A stretch of 64,000 nucleotides of DNA, from positions 1 to 64,000 of the forward strand of contig NZ_QXXQ01000014.1 in NCBI RefSeq assembly GCF_003570715.1. The letters run 5' to 3'. Shown one piece after another: positions 53,300-62,562 of the stretch. The DNA is from Gemmobacter lutimaris. Lineage in GTDB: Bacteria; Pseudomonadota; Alphaproteobacteria; Rhodobacterales; Rhodobacteraceae. Position 1 is the stretch's first letter. Each line of letters begins with the position of its first letter. The notes beneath the pieces were generated by a model. The model worked only from the letters and a program-made list of their open reading frames with translations, did no database searches and was not told the origin of the DNA. The position numbers and the translations under genes were made by a program.

Positions 53300-54156
53300 G
53301 AAAGTGCTCCAAGTTCTGTCAATGCGTCCGTGACCCCGGCCCGCCAGTCAGGGCGGGTGAGGCCGAAAATGGAAAGTCCCGCACAGTCCATCCGCGAATT
53401 CGCCGGCCGCCGGGCCGGGGTCGGGTAGGCGCTGGTCGGAATGTCACCGATACTACAGGAAAGCCCGGCCTGTGTCATGATCTCGCGCGCGAAACCGGCC
53501 CAGCTGACATCGGGCGCGCCCGAGAAGTGATAGGTGCCGCCCTTGCCCGGATCGGCCTGCAATTGCGCGGCGATGGCAAGGCAGGCCTTGGCGATGGCAC
53601 GCGCCGGGGTCGGGCCGCCGATCTGGTCGGCCACCACGGTCAGGCTGTCGCGTTCCCGCCCCAGCCGCAGCATGGTCTTCAGAAAATTGTTGCCATGGGC
53701 CGAAAACACCCAGGAGGTGCGCAGGATCGCATGCACCCCGCCCGCGGCGCGCACGCCTTCCTCGCCCTTCAGCTTGGACCGGCCATAAGCCCCCAGCGGC
53801 GCGGTCGGGTGACCGGGGGCAAAAGGCGTCTCGCCCGCGCCGTCGAAAACATAATCGGTCGAGATATGGATGAAGGTAATGCCCAGTGCCGCGCATTCCG
53901 CCGCCATGGCCGCGGGCGCCGCGCCGTTCACCACGGTGGCGGCTTCTTCCTCGGTCTCGGCCTTGTCCACCGCCGTCCAGGCGGCGGCATTGATCACCGC
54001 TGCGGGGCCTGCGGCCCGGATCGCGGCGGCACAGGCGGCCGGGTCCATGAGATCGGCCCGGTCACGGCCCAGAAACAGCGCCTCCGGTGCGAGGCGCTGC
54101 AATTCGGTGGCCACCTGGCCGGTCTTGCCGAAAATCAGAAGACCGGCGCCGCTCAT
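53296..54156 (-). CDS. rfbD: dTDP-4-dehydrorhamnose reductase
   Basis: A 286-aa NAD(P)H reductase that makes dTDP-L-rhamnose in the last step of the pathway. It has [14 protein letters not shown] at the N-terminus, [23 protein letters not shown], catalytic YGRSK, and [13 protein letters not shown]. The start at 54156 overlaps the rfbB stop (ATGA), and upstream in-frame starts would run into rfbB. Normal length and motifs. Confidence 0.95.
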   Translation of the reverse strand: MSGAGLLIFGKTGQVATELQRLAPEALFLGRDRADLMDPAACAAAIRAAGPAAVINAAAWTAVDKAETEEEAATVVNGAAPAAMAAECAALGITFIHISTDYVFDGAGETPFAPGHPTAPLGAYGRSKLKGEEGVRAAGGVHAILRTSWVFSAHGNNFLKTMLRLGRERDSLTVVADQIGGPTPARAIAKACLAIAAQLQADPGKGGTYHFSGAPDVSWAGFAREIMTQAGLSCSIGDIPTSAYPTPARRPANSRMDCAGLSIFGLTRPDWRAGVTDALTELGALS

Positions 54157-55202
54157 GCCTTGGTCCCGAGCCGCTGGCCGACCCCGTGGCGTTCCTGAAG
54201 CGGGCGCCACCAGGCCTCGTTGTCGAGATACCATTGCACGGTCTTCGCCAGACCTTCCTCCACCGTCACGCTGGGTTTCCAGCCCAGCTCGGTGCGGATG
54301 CGGGCGGGGTCGATCGCGTAACGCGCATCATGGCCGGGACGGTCGGTGACGAAGGTGATCTGGTCGGCATAGGAGCCTTCCGCCTTCGGACGCTTCTCGT
54401 CCAGAATGGCGCAGAGCGTCTTCACCAGTTCCAGATTGGTGCGCTCGTTCTCGCCGCCGATATTGTAGCTGCGGCCCAGCTCGCCCTTTTCCACCACTGT
54501 CAGCAGCGCATCGGCGTGATCCTCGACATAAAGCCAGTCGCGGATATTGCTGCCATCGCCATAGATCGGCAGCGGTTTGCCGGCCAGCGCGTTGAGGATG
54601 ATCACCGGGATCAGCTTTTCGGGGAAGTGATAGGGCCCGTAGTTGTTGGAGCAATTGGTCAGGACGACCGGCAGGCCATAGGTCTCGGCCCAGGCGCGGA
54701 CCAGATGGTCCGAGGCGGCCTTGGAGGCCGAATAGGGGCTGCGCGGGTCATAGGGCGTCTCTTCGGTGAACTTGACCGAAGGATCGGCGGGCAGCGAGCC
54801 GAAGACCTCGTCGGTGGAAATGTGATGGAAGCGGAAGCCCGCGGGCCTGCCCTTGCGCATCCAGTATGCGCGCGCGGCCTCCAGCATGTTGTAGGTGCCG
54901 GTGATATTGGTCTCGACGAAATCGCCCGGCCCGTCGATCGAACGGTCCACATGCGATTCGGCGGCCAGATGCATCACCACATCGGGGTCATGCGCGGCAA
55001 AGATGCGGTCCAGCGCGGCGCGGTCGCGGATGTCGGCATGTTCGAAGGCGTAAAGCGGGCTTTGCGCCGCCCCGGCCACATTTTCCAGACAGGCGGCATA
55101 GGTCAGCGCATCCAGATTGACCACGGCATGCCCGCGCGCGATGGCCAGCCGCACCACGGCCGAGCCGATGAACCCGGCGCCGCCGGTCACGAGGATCTTC
55201 AT
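54153..55202 (-). CDS. rfbB: dTDP-glucose 4,6-dehydratase
   Basis: A 349-aa extended SDR enzyme, second step of dTDP-rhamnose synthesis. It has [13 protein letters not shown] at the N-terminus, [23 protein letters not shown], catalytic YSASK, and [17 protein letters not shown], the hallmark of RmlB. Both ends overlap neighbouring rfb genes (ATGA at 55199-55202 and 54153-54156), indicating tight translational coupling. Confidence 0.97.
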   Translation of the reverse strand: MKILVTGGAGFIGSAVVRLAIARGHAVVNLDALTYAACLENVAGAAQSPLYAFEHADIRDRAALDRIFAAHDPDVVMHLAAESHVDRSIDGPGDFVETNITGTYNMLEAARAYWMRKGRPAGFRFHHISTDEVFGSLPADPSVKFTEETPYDPRSPYSASKAASDHLVRAWAETYGLPVVLTNCSNNYGPYHFPEKLIPVIILNALAGKPLPIYGDGSNIRDWLYVEDHADALLTVVEKGELGRSYNIGGENERTNLELVKTLCAILDEKRPKAEGSYADQITFVTDRPGHDARYAIDPARIRTELGWKPSVTVEEGLAKTVQWYLDNEAWWRPLQERHGVGQRLGTKA

Positions 55203-55768
55203 TTGTCACCCTCCCAGGTGAAAGGGCTGTCAAAACCGGCGAGCAGCGGCGCCACCGCATCCTTGTCGGACAGCACGGGTTGTGTAGGGCCCAGCCCCCA
55301 GTCGATGCCGATGGATGGGTCATCCCAGCGGATGCCGCCATCGCAGTCGGGCGCATAGAGGTCGGTGCATTTGTACTGCACCTCGCAATCGGGGGTGCGT
55401 GTGACAAAGCCGTGAAGGAAGCCCTTGGGAATCAGCAACTGCCTGCCGTTTTCCGCCGAAAGCTCCTCCCCCACCCATTTCCCGTAGGTGGGCGACCCCT
55501 TGCGGATATCGACAGCCACATCGAAGATCACGCCGCGGGTGCAGCGCACCAGCTTGTCCTGGGCATGCGGTGGACGCTGGTAATGCAGCCCCCGCAGGGT
55601 GCCCGGCGTGGCCGAGAAGGAATGGTTGTCCTGCACGAAGCCCATATCCAGCCCCGCCTCGGCCATCCGGGCCGCGTTCCAGGTCTCGCTGAACCAGCCG
55701 CGCGCGTCCCCGAATCTCCGGGGCGAAATCACCACGACACCCGGTAGCGCCGTCTGTTCGATCTGCAT
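55199..55768 (-). CDS. rfbC: dTDP-4-dehydrorhamnose 3,5-epimerase
   Basis: A 189-aa cupin epimerase, third step of dTDP-rhamnose synthesis. [33 protein letters not shown] and [20 protein letters not shown] are diagnostic; the His of GLHYQ and the Asp of FDVAVD are the catalytic residues. ATG 55768 follows AAGGAAATTGATT; a TTG two codons earlier is less likely. It heads the seven-gene minus-strand operon reaching 46825. The 244-bp gap to the divergent gene at 56013 holds its promoter; a small GC hairpin CCCGCG-TGT-CGCGGG lies at 55829-55843. Confidence 0.96.
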   Translation of the reverse strand: MQIEQTALPGVVVISPRRFGDARGWFSETWNAARMAEAGLDMGFVQDNHSFSATPGTLRGLHYQRPPHAQDKLVRCTRGVIFDVAVDIRKGSPTYGKWVGEELSAENGRQLLIPKGFLHGFVTRTPDCEVQYKCTDLYAPDCDGGIRWDDPSIGIDWGLGPTQPVLSDKDAVAPLLAGFDSPFTWEGDK

Positions 55769-56012
55769 AATCAATTTCCTTCGGCAAAGGATAGCCTGTT
55801 CCCTAGCCCAGCCATATCAGCATGACAACCCGCGTGTCGCGGGGGCTTGTGGAACCTCTCCGGCGCCTCCCATACTGGGCAGGATCGCACGCTTCGCAGC
55901 CGCAGATGTGTCAGAATGGCCGGCAGGTTTCCGCCCCCCGAAAGGCAGATGCCCGCCAATATGGCAAAAAATAGTGAACCCTGCCCACCGAAGGTGCCGA
56001 GGAGGTGAAAAA

Positions 56013-57776
56013 ATGAGCAGCGCCCGCCCGGCCTTCCCCCTCCCCGGACCGGGAGTGCTGGCCGCACGGATCGCAAAACTCTGTGCCCTGCCGGACGAGA
56101 CCGCCCTGACCGTGGCGCGCGGGCTGCTGGCCCCCGGCACGGGGCGGTCGCCCAGCGCGCTGGCGGCGCTGCGCGGGTTCTGCCCCGAGCCGGACGCGCT
56201 GCTGCGGCTGGTCTGCCTGTTCGAGGCGCCCGCGACCGCGGCGGCGCAACCGGGCGGGCCGCTGCTGGCGCATCTGGCGGGGGGCTGGCGGCGCGGGGAG
56301 GCACCCGCCCCCTGGTTCGACCCGACCGGCTACGAGGTGCTGAGCGCGGCGCGGCGCGACCCGCAGGAGGCGGCGATCCTGCATTACGCGCGCGAGGGCT
56401 GGGCGCGGGGGCTGGACCCCGATCCGCGCCAGATCCGCGGCGGGCTGACGGCGGGCGCCAGCCTCGTGCTGGCGGTGCAGGACGGGGCCGAGGCCGGGCC
56501 CGCGCTGGCACTGATCCGGCGCGGCCTTGCCGGCAAGGCTGCCGGTCAGGGGCCGGAGGGGGCCGAATGTCTGGTGCTGGATGCCAGCCCCGGCCATGCG
56601 GTCGCGCATATGCTGACCCGGCTGCCCGAGGGGATGGCCGCGCTGCGGGCGGGGCTGCTGCGGCTGGTGCTGGCCGATGCCGGCACCGATGCCGCCGAGC
56701 TGGGCCGGATCCTGCAGGCCGAGGCGGCGGGGCCGGTCCTTCTGCGGCCACTGCCGCGGCCCGATCATCCGCCGGTGCCGGTGCCCGCCCCGCCGCGCGC
56801 GGCGGCGCTGCATCTGACCGGGCGGCGGCAAAGGCTGCGGCAGGGCGAGATCGCACCGCGCCTGACCATCCGCTGCCCCGCCCCCGATCCGGCGCGGGCG
56901 CATCGCTGGGGCGACTATCACTTCGCGGGCAGCCTTGCCGTGGCGCTGCGCGCCGAAGGGGTGACGGTGCGGGTGGCGCTGGCCGAGGACTGGGAGATGC
57001 CGGAGGATTCCGCCCCCGATGCCACGCTTCTGCTGCGCGGGGTGCGGCGCTGCCGCCCGCGCCCCGGCCCGGTGAACCTGATGTGGATGCTGAGCCACCC
57101 CGACCGGGTGGAGGCGCCGGAACTCTTGCGTTACGACCATGTCTTCGTGGCCTCGCTGCCCCATGCGGCGGCGCTGAAACCGCTGATGGGCGCGCGGGTC
57201 TCGGCCTTGCTGCAATGTTCCGACCCCGACCGCTTCGCCCCCGATACGCAGACCGGCGCGGCGCGGCAGGCCGAGGCCAGCCTGCCCGCCCATCCGCTGC
57301 TTTTTGTCGGCAATTCGCGCCGGGCCGACCGCTGGATCGTCTCGGCCGCGCTGGCCACCGGGCATCCGCCCGCGATCTACGGCGCGGAATGGGAGGATAC
57401 CCCGGCAGAACCCTTCGTGCGGGCGCAATCGCTGCCCAATGCCAGCCTCGGCGCCTATTACCGCCGGGCCAGAATCGTGCTGAACGACCACTGGCCCGAC
57501 ATGGCGGCACGCGGCTTCGTCTCGAACCGGCTGTTCGACATCGCCATGGCGGGGGGGTTTCCGCTGTCGGACGGGTTCGAAGGGGCGGGCATGTTCTTCG
57601 GCCAGTTGCCGCAGGTGCGCGATGCCGCCGAACTGGACCGCGCGATCCGCCATTTCACCGCGCGCCCGGCCGAACGCGCCGCCCGCGCGGCCGCGCTGCA
57701 TGCGCTGGTGCGCCATCGCCATACCTTTGCCGCCCGCGCCCGGCGGATCACCGCCCGCCTGCGGGAGCTGTTCTGA
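56013..57776 (+). CDS. Glycosyltransferase, CgeB-like (Glyco_trans_1_2)
   Basis: A 587-aa protein. Residues about 105-140 contain one copy of the locus-wide motif (WFDPTGYEVLSAARRDPQEA, ILHYAREGWARGLDP). From about 270 it is a GT-B enzyme of the CgeB-like group: WGDYHFAGSLAVALRAEG, NLMWMLSHPDRVEAPELL, LLFVGNSRRADRW, and the donor-binding end YYRRARIVLNDHW then RLFDIAMAGGFPLSD. AGGAGG lies about seven bases before ATG 56013. The frame is open further upstream but only over the rfbC promoter region. Donor and acceptor are unknown. Confidence 0.82.
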   Translation: MSSARPAFPLPGPGVLAARIAKLCALPDETALTVARGLLAPGTGRSPSALAALRGFCPEPDALLRLVCLFEAPATAAAQPGGPLLAHLAGGWRRGEAPAPWFDPTGYEVLSAARRDPQEAAILHYAREGWARGLDPDPRQIRGGLTAGASLVLAVQDGAEAGPALALIRRGLAGKAAGQGPEGAECLVLDASPGHAVAHMLTRLPEGMAALRAGLLRLVLADAGTDAAELGRILQAEAAGPVLLRPLPRPDHPPVPVPAPPRAAALHLTGRRQRLRQGEIAPRLTIRCPAPDPARAHRWGDYHFAGSLAVALRAEGVTVRVALAEDWEMPEDSAPDATLLLRGVRRCRPRPGPVNLMWMLSHPDRVEAPELLRYDHVFVASLPHAAALKPLMGARVSALLQCSDPDRFAPDTQTGAARQAEASLPAHPLLFVGNSRRADRWIVSAALATGHPPAIYGAEWEDTPAEPFVRAQSLPNASLGAYYRRARIVLNDHWPDMAARGFVSNRLFDIAMAGGFPLSDGFEGAGMFFGQLPQVRDAAELDRAIRHFTARPAERAARAAALHALVRHRHTFAARARRITARLRELF

Positions 57777-57811
57777 GACCCGCACCGCACCGCCGTCGGC
57801 ACCCGCGCCGA

Positions 57812-57877
57812 TTGACAAGCCCCGCCCCCGGCCCGTAACTCGGGCCTGACCTGTCGCACCCGGCCCGGAACCGGGCC
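57812..57877 (+). promoter_or_regulatory. Candidate promoter and GC hairpins upstream of 57927
   Basis: TTGACA at 57812-57817 and TAACTC at 57836-57841 are 18 bases apart and could be a sigma-70-type promoter with a poor -10. Two hairpins overlap or follow: GGCCCG-TAACT-CGGGCC (57830-57846) and GGCCCGG-AA-CCGGGCC (57862-57877). The second could also terminate transcripts of the preceding gene. Confidence 0.35.
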
Positions 57878-57926
57878 AGAATTCCCTGCGGGGCACATGC
57901 CCCCGAGAACCGCTGAGGAACCACGT

Positions 57927-58463
57927 ATGACCCACAGCCTCGATCTCGGCCCGGAAGCCGGCATCAATGCCCGTGTGGCGGAACTGCGCGCGCTCGACCG
58001 TGCCACGGCCCCGCTGCCCGCGGGGGAACCGCTGGTCCCGGGCGTCTTTTTCAACACCGATCCCGAGGCGCCGACCGGCATCGCCATCGAAAGCCGCCCC
58101 GGCGCGCTGATGCGGGCCGAATTCACCGTGCCCGCAGGCGCGCGCTGGCTGGCGCTGCATATCGCGCTGGAGGAATGCGATCTGTCGGGTCGGATGATGT
58201 TCGGCCTTGTCTGCCGCTCCGCCGCGCCGCAATCGACCACCTTCCGCCCCTGCCTGCGCACCGGCACGGCCGAAGGCTTCCGCGACATCTTCTTCCGCAA
58301 GACCGCCATCGCCTATGCGGAACCGAGCCTGCATCTGGATGCGCTGGTGATCGACGATCACCCCGATCTGGCCGCCCCCGCGCCCTGGCGCGAGCTGGTG
58401 CTGTTCTTCCGCCCCGAAACCGCAACGATCGACCTGCAGGATCTGCGGGTCTTCGTGATCTGA
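57927..58463 (+). CDS. Hypothetical protein in the glycosyltransferase operon
   Basis: A 178-aa soluble, beta-rich protein that I do not recognise. It has blocks GVFFNTDPEAPTGIAIES, LALHIALEECDLSG, GFRDIFFRKTAIAYAEPSLH and a conserved-looking end LVLFFRPETATIDLQDLRVF. The pattern suggests a small jelly-roll or carbohydrate-binding fold, which is inference only. GAGGA lies about eight bases before ATG 57927. It is 11 bases upstream of a GT2 gene and probably shares its transcript, so a role in glycan recognition or assembly is plausible. Confidence 0.6.
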   Translation: MTHSLDLGPEAGINARVAELRALDRATAPLPAGEPLVPGVFFNTDPEAPTGIAIESRPGALMRAEFTVPAGARWLALHIALEECDLSGRMMFGLVCRSAAPQSTTFRPCLRTGTAEGFRDIFFRKTAIAYAEPSLHLDALVIDDHPDLAAPAPWRELVLFFRPETATIDLQDLRVFVI

Positions 58464-58474
58464 CGGGGCCGGGC

Positions 58475-59551
58475 ATGGGGGCCGAGATGCAGGCCGATAC
58501 GGTGGCCGCTTCCGAACCGGGGCCCGAAGCAGGGTCTGTACCCGCACCGACACCGGCACCGGCCCTGCCGCTGTCGGTTGTCATTCCGGTCTGGAACGAC
58601 CCCGAGGGGCTGGCGCGGCTGCTGCCCGTGCTGACCGCCCTGCCGGGTGTGGCGCAGATCATCGTGGTTGACGATGCCTCGGATGTGCCGGTCGGCGCGA
58701 AAAGCATCGGCCTGCCCGGTCTGGCGACGGATTCCCGCATCCTGTGGCTGCGCAGCGCGACCCAGAAGGGCGCGGGCCATGCCCGAAACCTCGGCCTTGC
58801 GCGGGTGGACTGCCCGCATGTGCTGTTCTTCGATTCCGACGATCTGCCGCTCCCCGGCCTGACCGCGCTGCTGGCCGATCTGGCCGCCCTGCCCTCCGAA
58901 GACGCGCCCTTCGATTTCTGCCTGTTCCGCCATATCGACAGCCGCACCCGCGCCAGTGGCACGCCGGGGCCGCTGGCGGGCGACCAGCGGCTGTGGGATC
59001 TGCTGCGCGCGGCCGAGGCCCCGGCTCTGATCGACCGGGCGCAGGCCGCGCGGATGGTGCGCATCGCCGCCTATCCCTGGAACAAGATCTACCGCACCGC
59101 CTTTCTGCGCGCGGCCGCCATCCGCTGCACCGAGATCCCGGTGCACAACGATGTGGAACTGCACTGGACCGGCTTTTTCCATGCCCGGCGCATCCTCGTC
59201 TCCACCCGCGAGGGCTGCGAGCATTTCGTGGCGCAGGGCGGCAGCCGGCTGACCAACCGCAGCGGGCTCGACCGGTTCGAGGTGTTTCACGCGCTGGAGG
59301 CGGTGCAGGCGGCGCTGACCGCCTCGGGCCCGCGGGCGGCGGCCTTCGGCGATGCGGCGGCGGAATTCTACCTCAACCTCTTTCGCTGGATCGACGAGAC
59401 GCTGGAACCCGAACTGCGCGCCACCTTCCGCTGGCGGGCGCAGGATTTCCTGCGCCGCGCCCTGACGCCCGCGCTGTTCACGCTTGTCGCACAGGCCGAC
59501 CCGGATCTGGCCGGGCGGATCAACCGTTTTCTGGCGGAGGGCCGGACATGA
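58475..59551 (+). CDS. Glycosyltransferase family 2
   Basis: A 358-aa single-domain GT2 enzyme. After a Pro/Ala-rich leader of about 30 residues comes LSVVIPVWNDPEGLARLLPV, then IIVVDDASDVPVG, the DXD site VLFFDSDDLPLPG and WNKIYRTAFL followed by HNDVELHW, which serve acceptor binding and catalysis in the capsular GT2 group. ATG 58475 or ATG 58487 are both possible. The stop overlaps the next gene's start by ATGA at 59548. The donor cannot be told from sequence. Confidence 0.85.
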   Translation: MGAEMQADTVAASEPGPEAGSVPAPTPAPALPLSVVIPVWNDPEGLARLLPVLTALPGVAQIIVVDDASDVPVGAKSIGLPGLATDSRILWLRSATQKGAGHARNLGLARVDCPHVLFFDSDDLPLPGLTALLADLAALPSEDAPFDFCLFRHIDSRTRASGTPGPLAGDQRLWDLLRAAEAPALIDRAQAARMVRIAAYPWNKIYRTAFLRAAAIRCTEIPVHNDVELHWTGFFHARRILVSTREGCEHFVAQGGSRLTNRSGLDRFEVFHALEAVQAALTASGPRAAAFGDAAAEFYLNLFRWIDETLEPELRATFRWRAQDFLRRALTPALFTLVAQADPDLAGRINRFLAEGRT

Positions 59552-60822
59552 GCCGCGAGATGCCGCTGGGCTTCGTCGTCACCAGCTACAACATCCTGCC
59601 CTATATCGACCGCTGCCTCGACAGCCTTGCCGCCTGCGTGCGGCCGGGCGACCGGGTGGTGCTGGTGGATGACGGATCTTCCGACGGCAGCGCCGAACGC
59701 ATCGCCGAACGCGCCGCGGCCGGTCTGGGCGCCGGGGTGACGGTGACGCCCGTCCTGTTCGGCACCAATACGATCGGCGGGGTCGGCATCGCGGGCAATA
59801 CCGGCATGGCCGAGGTGCTGGCCGATCCGGCGCTGGCGGGGCTGTTCTTCGTCGATGGCGACGACTGGCTGGAGGCGCCGGGCTTCCATGCCTGCCGCGC
59901 CGCCTTCGAACGCTCGGGCGCCGATATCCTGATCGGCAATTACGCCGAATATGACGAGGCGAAGGACAGCCACCGCCGCCCGGCCGATGCCGCCCGCTGG
60001 GCACGGGTGCCCGCCCTGCGGCGCGGCGGCACCGGCGAGGCGGCGCGCGATCTGGCGCTGGCCATGATCGCCGTGCCCTGGCGCAAGTTCTATCGCAGCG
60101 ATTTCCTGCGCCGCCACGGGCTGCGCTTCCCCGAGGGGCGGTTCTTCTTCGAGGACAACCCGTTTCACTGGGCGGTCTGCCTGAAGGCCGAAAGCATCGC
60201 CTTCCACGATGCGCTGCTCTGTCAGCACCGGATCAACCGGCCCGGACAGACCATGGCCTCGACCGGGGCCGAGCTTGCGGCCTTCTTCGATCATTACCGC
60301 ACGATCCGCGGGCTCCTGCCCACTGGCGATGAAACCGCCCGCGCGGGCACCGCGCTGGACTGGCTGCTGAACAACATGGCCTGGCATGTGGAGCGGCTCG
60401 CCCCCTCCGCCTACTGGGCCTATGCTGGCCGCGCGGCGCAGGTTCTGGCCGAGGTGCCCGAGCCGGTCTGGCAGGCCGCGGCCGAGCGTTTTGCCAGCAC
60501 CCAGATCGGCGCGGTGGCGGGTGCCCTGCGCCGGGGCGATGTCCCGGGCGTGGTGGCGGTCTGGGCGGCCAGCCGCACCCAGAGCCTGCTGTCGGGCGTG
60601 CAGTCGCATCTGCGGCGGCTGGAAACCGCGCTTGCCGATCAGGGCCAGCGCACCGGGGCGCTGGAACGGCAAATGCGGATCGGGCAGGAAATCGCCCGCT
60701 ATGCAGCGCTGCGCGACCTGCCGATGCCGGACCTGCCGCCCGCCCTGCCCGCCAGCCTGCTGCCCGAGATGGCCCCCGAGATGGCCGGAGAAGACGGCGA
60801 CGCGGGCCCGCTGCAATCCTGA
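59548..60822 (+). CDS. Glycosyltransferase family 2 with C-terminal helical tail
   Basis: A 424-aa protein of the same type as the preceding gene: GFVVTSYNILPYIDRCLDSL, VVLVDDGSSDGSAERIAE, DXD site LFFVDGDDWLEAP, PWRKFYRSDFL and FFFEDNPFHW. After about residue 290 there is a helical extension with a short coiled coil (LRRLETALADQGQRTGALER) and a Pro/Met-rich end. It overlaps the previous gene by four bases, so the two GT2 enzymes are made together and may add successive sugars. Confidence 0.85.
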   Translation: MSREMPLGFVVTSYNILPYIDRCLDSLAACVRPGDRVVLVDDGSSDGSAERIAERAAAGLGAGVTVTPVLFGTNTIGGVGIAGNTGMAEVLADPALAGLFFVDGDDWLEAPGFHACRAAFERSGADILIGNYAEYDEAKDSHRRPADAARWARVPALRRGGTGEAARDLALAMIAVPWRKFYRSDFLRRHGLRFPEGRFFFEDNPFHWAVCLKAESIAFHDALLCQHRINRPGQTMASTGAELAAFFDHYRTIRGLLPTGDETARAGTALDWLLNNMAWHVERLAPSAYWAYAGRAAQVLAEVPEPVWQAAAERFASTQIGAVAGALRRGDVPGVVAVWAASRTQSLLSGVQSHLRRLETALADQGQRTGALERQMRIGQEIARYAALRDLPMPDLPPALPASLLPEMAPEMAGEDGDAGPLQS

Positions 60823-60937
60823 TCCGGCGCGGGGGGACGCGCGCGGCACTGGGGGGCACGCGCGCCCCGCCCGCGCCACAAAACCGCCATTCGCCCCCGG
60901 CACATTGCGCCATCCCGCGATCCCCGAGGCCCGTTCC

Positions 60938-62431
60938 GTGACTGCCCAAGCTGTGCCCCCCTCCGCCCCCCCGTCGCCCCGGTCTCCGGTCGTGCATCCC
61001 GTGCTGCTGTGCGGTGGCTCCGGCACCCGGCTCTGGCCGCTGTCGCGCAAGAGCTATCCCAAGCAGTTCGCGCCGCTGACCGGGGCGGAAAGCCTGTTTC
61101 AGGCCTCGGCCCGGCGTCTGGCGGGGCCGGGTTTTGCCGCGCCGCTGGTGGTGACGGCCAGCGATTTCCGCTTCATCGTGCTGGAACAGCTGGCGCAGAT
61201 CGAGACCGCGCCCGCCGCGCTGCTGATCGAACCCGCCCCGCGCAACACCGCTCCCGCCATTCTGGCCGCCGCGCTGTGGCTGGCGGCGGATGACCCCGGC
61301 GCGCTGCTGCTGGTCGCGCCCTCGGATCATGTGGTGCCCGATGCCGAAGGCTTCCGCGCCGCCGTTGCCGCCGCCCTGCCTGCCGCTGCCGCAGGCCGCA
61401 TCGTCACCTTCGGCATCCGCCCCGACCGGGCCGAGACCGGCTATGGCTGGCTGGAGCCCGAGGGCAGCGCCCCGGCGGATTTCACCGCCCCCGCGCCCCG
61501 GCCGCTTTGCCGCTTCGTCGAGAAACCCGATGCCGCCACCGCCGCCGCCATGCTGGCCGATGGCCGCCATCTGTGGAATGCCGGGATCTTCCTCTTTACC
61601 GCCGCCACGCTGATCGCGGCTTTCGAAGCCCATGCCCCGGTCCTGCTGGCGGCGGTGCGCGCCTCGGTCGCGGGCACGCAGCCCGATCTGGCCTTCCAGC
61701 GGCTTGACCCTGCCCCCTGGGAGGCGGTCGAGGATATCTCGATCGACTATGCGGTGATGGAAAAGGCCGGCAATCTGGATGTGCTGCCCTATGGTGGCGC
61801 CTGGTCCGATCTGGGCGGCTGGGAGGCAGTCTGGCGCGAGACCGGCCCCGATGCCGCAGGCGTGGTGACGCAGGGCGCGGTGACCGCGCTCGGCTGTGCC
61901 GACAGCCTGCTGCGCAGCGAGGCCGAGGGGCTGCAACTGGTCGCCATCGGCGTGAAGGATCTGATCGCCGTGGCCATGCCCGATGCCGTGCTGGTGGCCG
62001 ACCGCGCCCATGCGCAGGATGTGAAGCTGGCGGTGGCCCGGCTGAAGGCCGGGGGCGTGGCGCAGGCCGAGGAATTCCCCCGCGACCACCGGCCCTGGGG
62101 CTGGTTCGAAAGCCTTGCCCGCGGGCCACGCTTTCAGGTCAAGCGCATCCTCGTGCACCCCGGCGGACAGCTGAGCCTGCAAAGCCACCATCACCGCGCC
62201 GAACACTGGATCGTGGTCGAGGGCACCGCACGGGTCACCATCGGCGATGAGGTGCGGCTGGTGACGGAAAACCAGTCGGTCTATATCCCGCTGGGGGTCC
62301 GGCACCGGCTGGAAAACCCCGGCAAGCTGCCCATGGTGCTGATCGAGGTGCAGACCGGCAGCTATCTGGGCGAGGATGACATCCAGCGCTACGAGGATGC
62401 CTATGCCCGCGGTCCGGGCACCCGCGGCTGA
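60938..62431 (+). CDS. manC: Mannose-1-phosphate guanylyltransferase / mannose-6-phosphate isomerase, copy 2
   Basis: A 497-aa bifunctional enzyme with the same plan as copy 1: LLCGGSGTRLWPLSRKSYPK near the N-terminus, APSDHVVPD, FVEKPDAA, EDISIDYAVMEK and a C-terminal cupin with LSLQSHHHRAEHWIVVEG and VQTGSYLGEDDI. The likely start is GTG 60938 with GAGG nine bases upstream; the frame is open far upstream through the previous gene without homology. It differs from copy 1 at many positions and is more GC-rich, so the two are old duplicates or were acquired separately. Both look functional. Confidence 0.94.
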   Translation: MTAQAVPPSAPPSPRSPVVHPVLLCGGSGTRLWPLSRKSYPKQFAPLTGAESLFQASARRLAGPGFAAPLVVTASDFRFIVLEQLAQIETAPAALLIEPAPRNTAPAILAAALWLAADDPGALLLVAPSDHVVPDAEGFRAAVAAALPAAAAGRIVTFGIRPDRAETGYGWLEPEGSAPADFTAPAPRPLCRFVEKPDAATAAAMLADGRHLWNAGIFLFTAATLIAAFEAHAPVLLAAVRASVAGTQPDLAFQRLDPAPWEAVEDISIDYAVMEKAGNLDVLPYGGAWSDLGGWEAVWRETGPDAAGVVTQGAVTALGCADSLLRSEAEGLQLVAIGVKDLIAVAMPDAVLVADRAHAQDVKLAVARLKAGGVAQAEEFPRDHRPWGWFESLARGPRFQVKRILVHPGGQLSLQSHHHRAEHWIVVEGTARVTIGDEVRLVTENQSVYIPLGVRHRLENPGKLPMVLIEVQTGSYLGEDDIQRYEDAYARGPGTRG

Positions 62432-62562
62432 CCGCGGCCCCAAAGCAGGCAACCCGCGCACCGAAAGCCCCGGACCCGCCGGTCAGGCTGGATTCCCTGA
62501 CGGAAATCCGCCAGAAAGCCCCGGTGCCCGGATCGGCCGGGCCGGAACGGAAATGACGCGGC

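Noticed and set aside
55911-62461. Long minus-strand frames opposite the GT genes and manC copy 2
   Set aside because: Arg/Pro/Ala-rich shadow peptides without motifs; the plus-strand genes are coupled and recognised.
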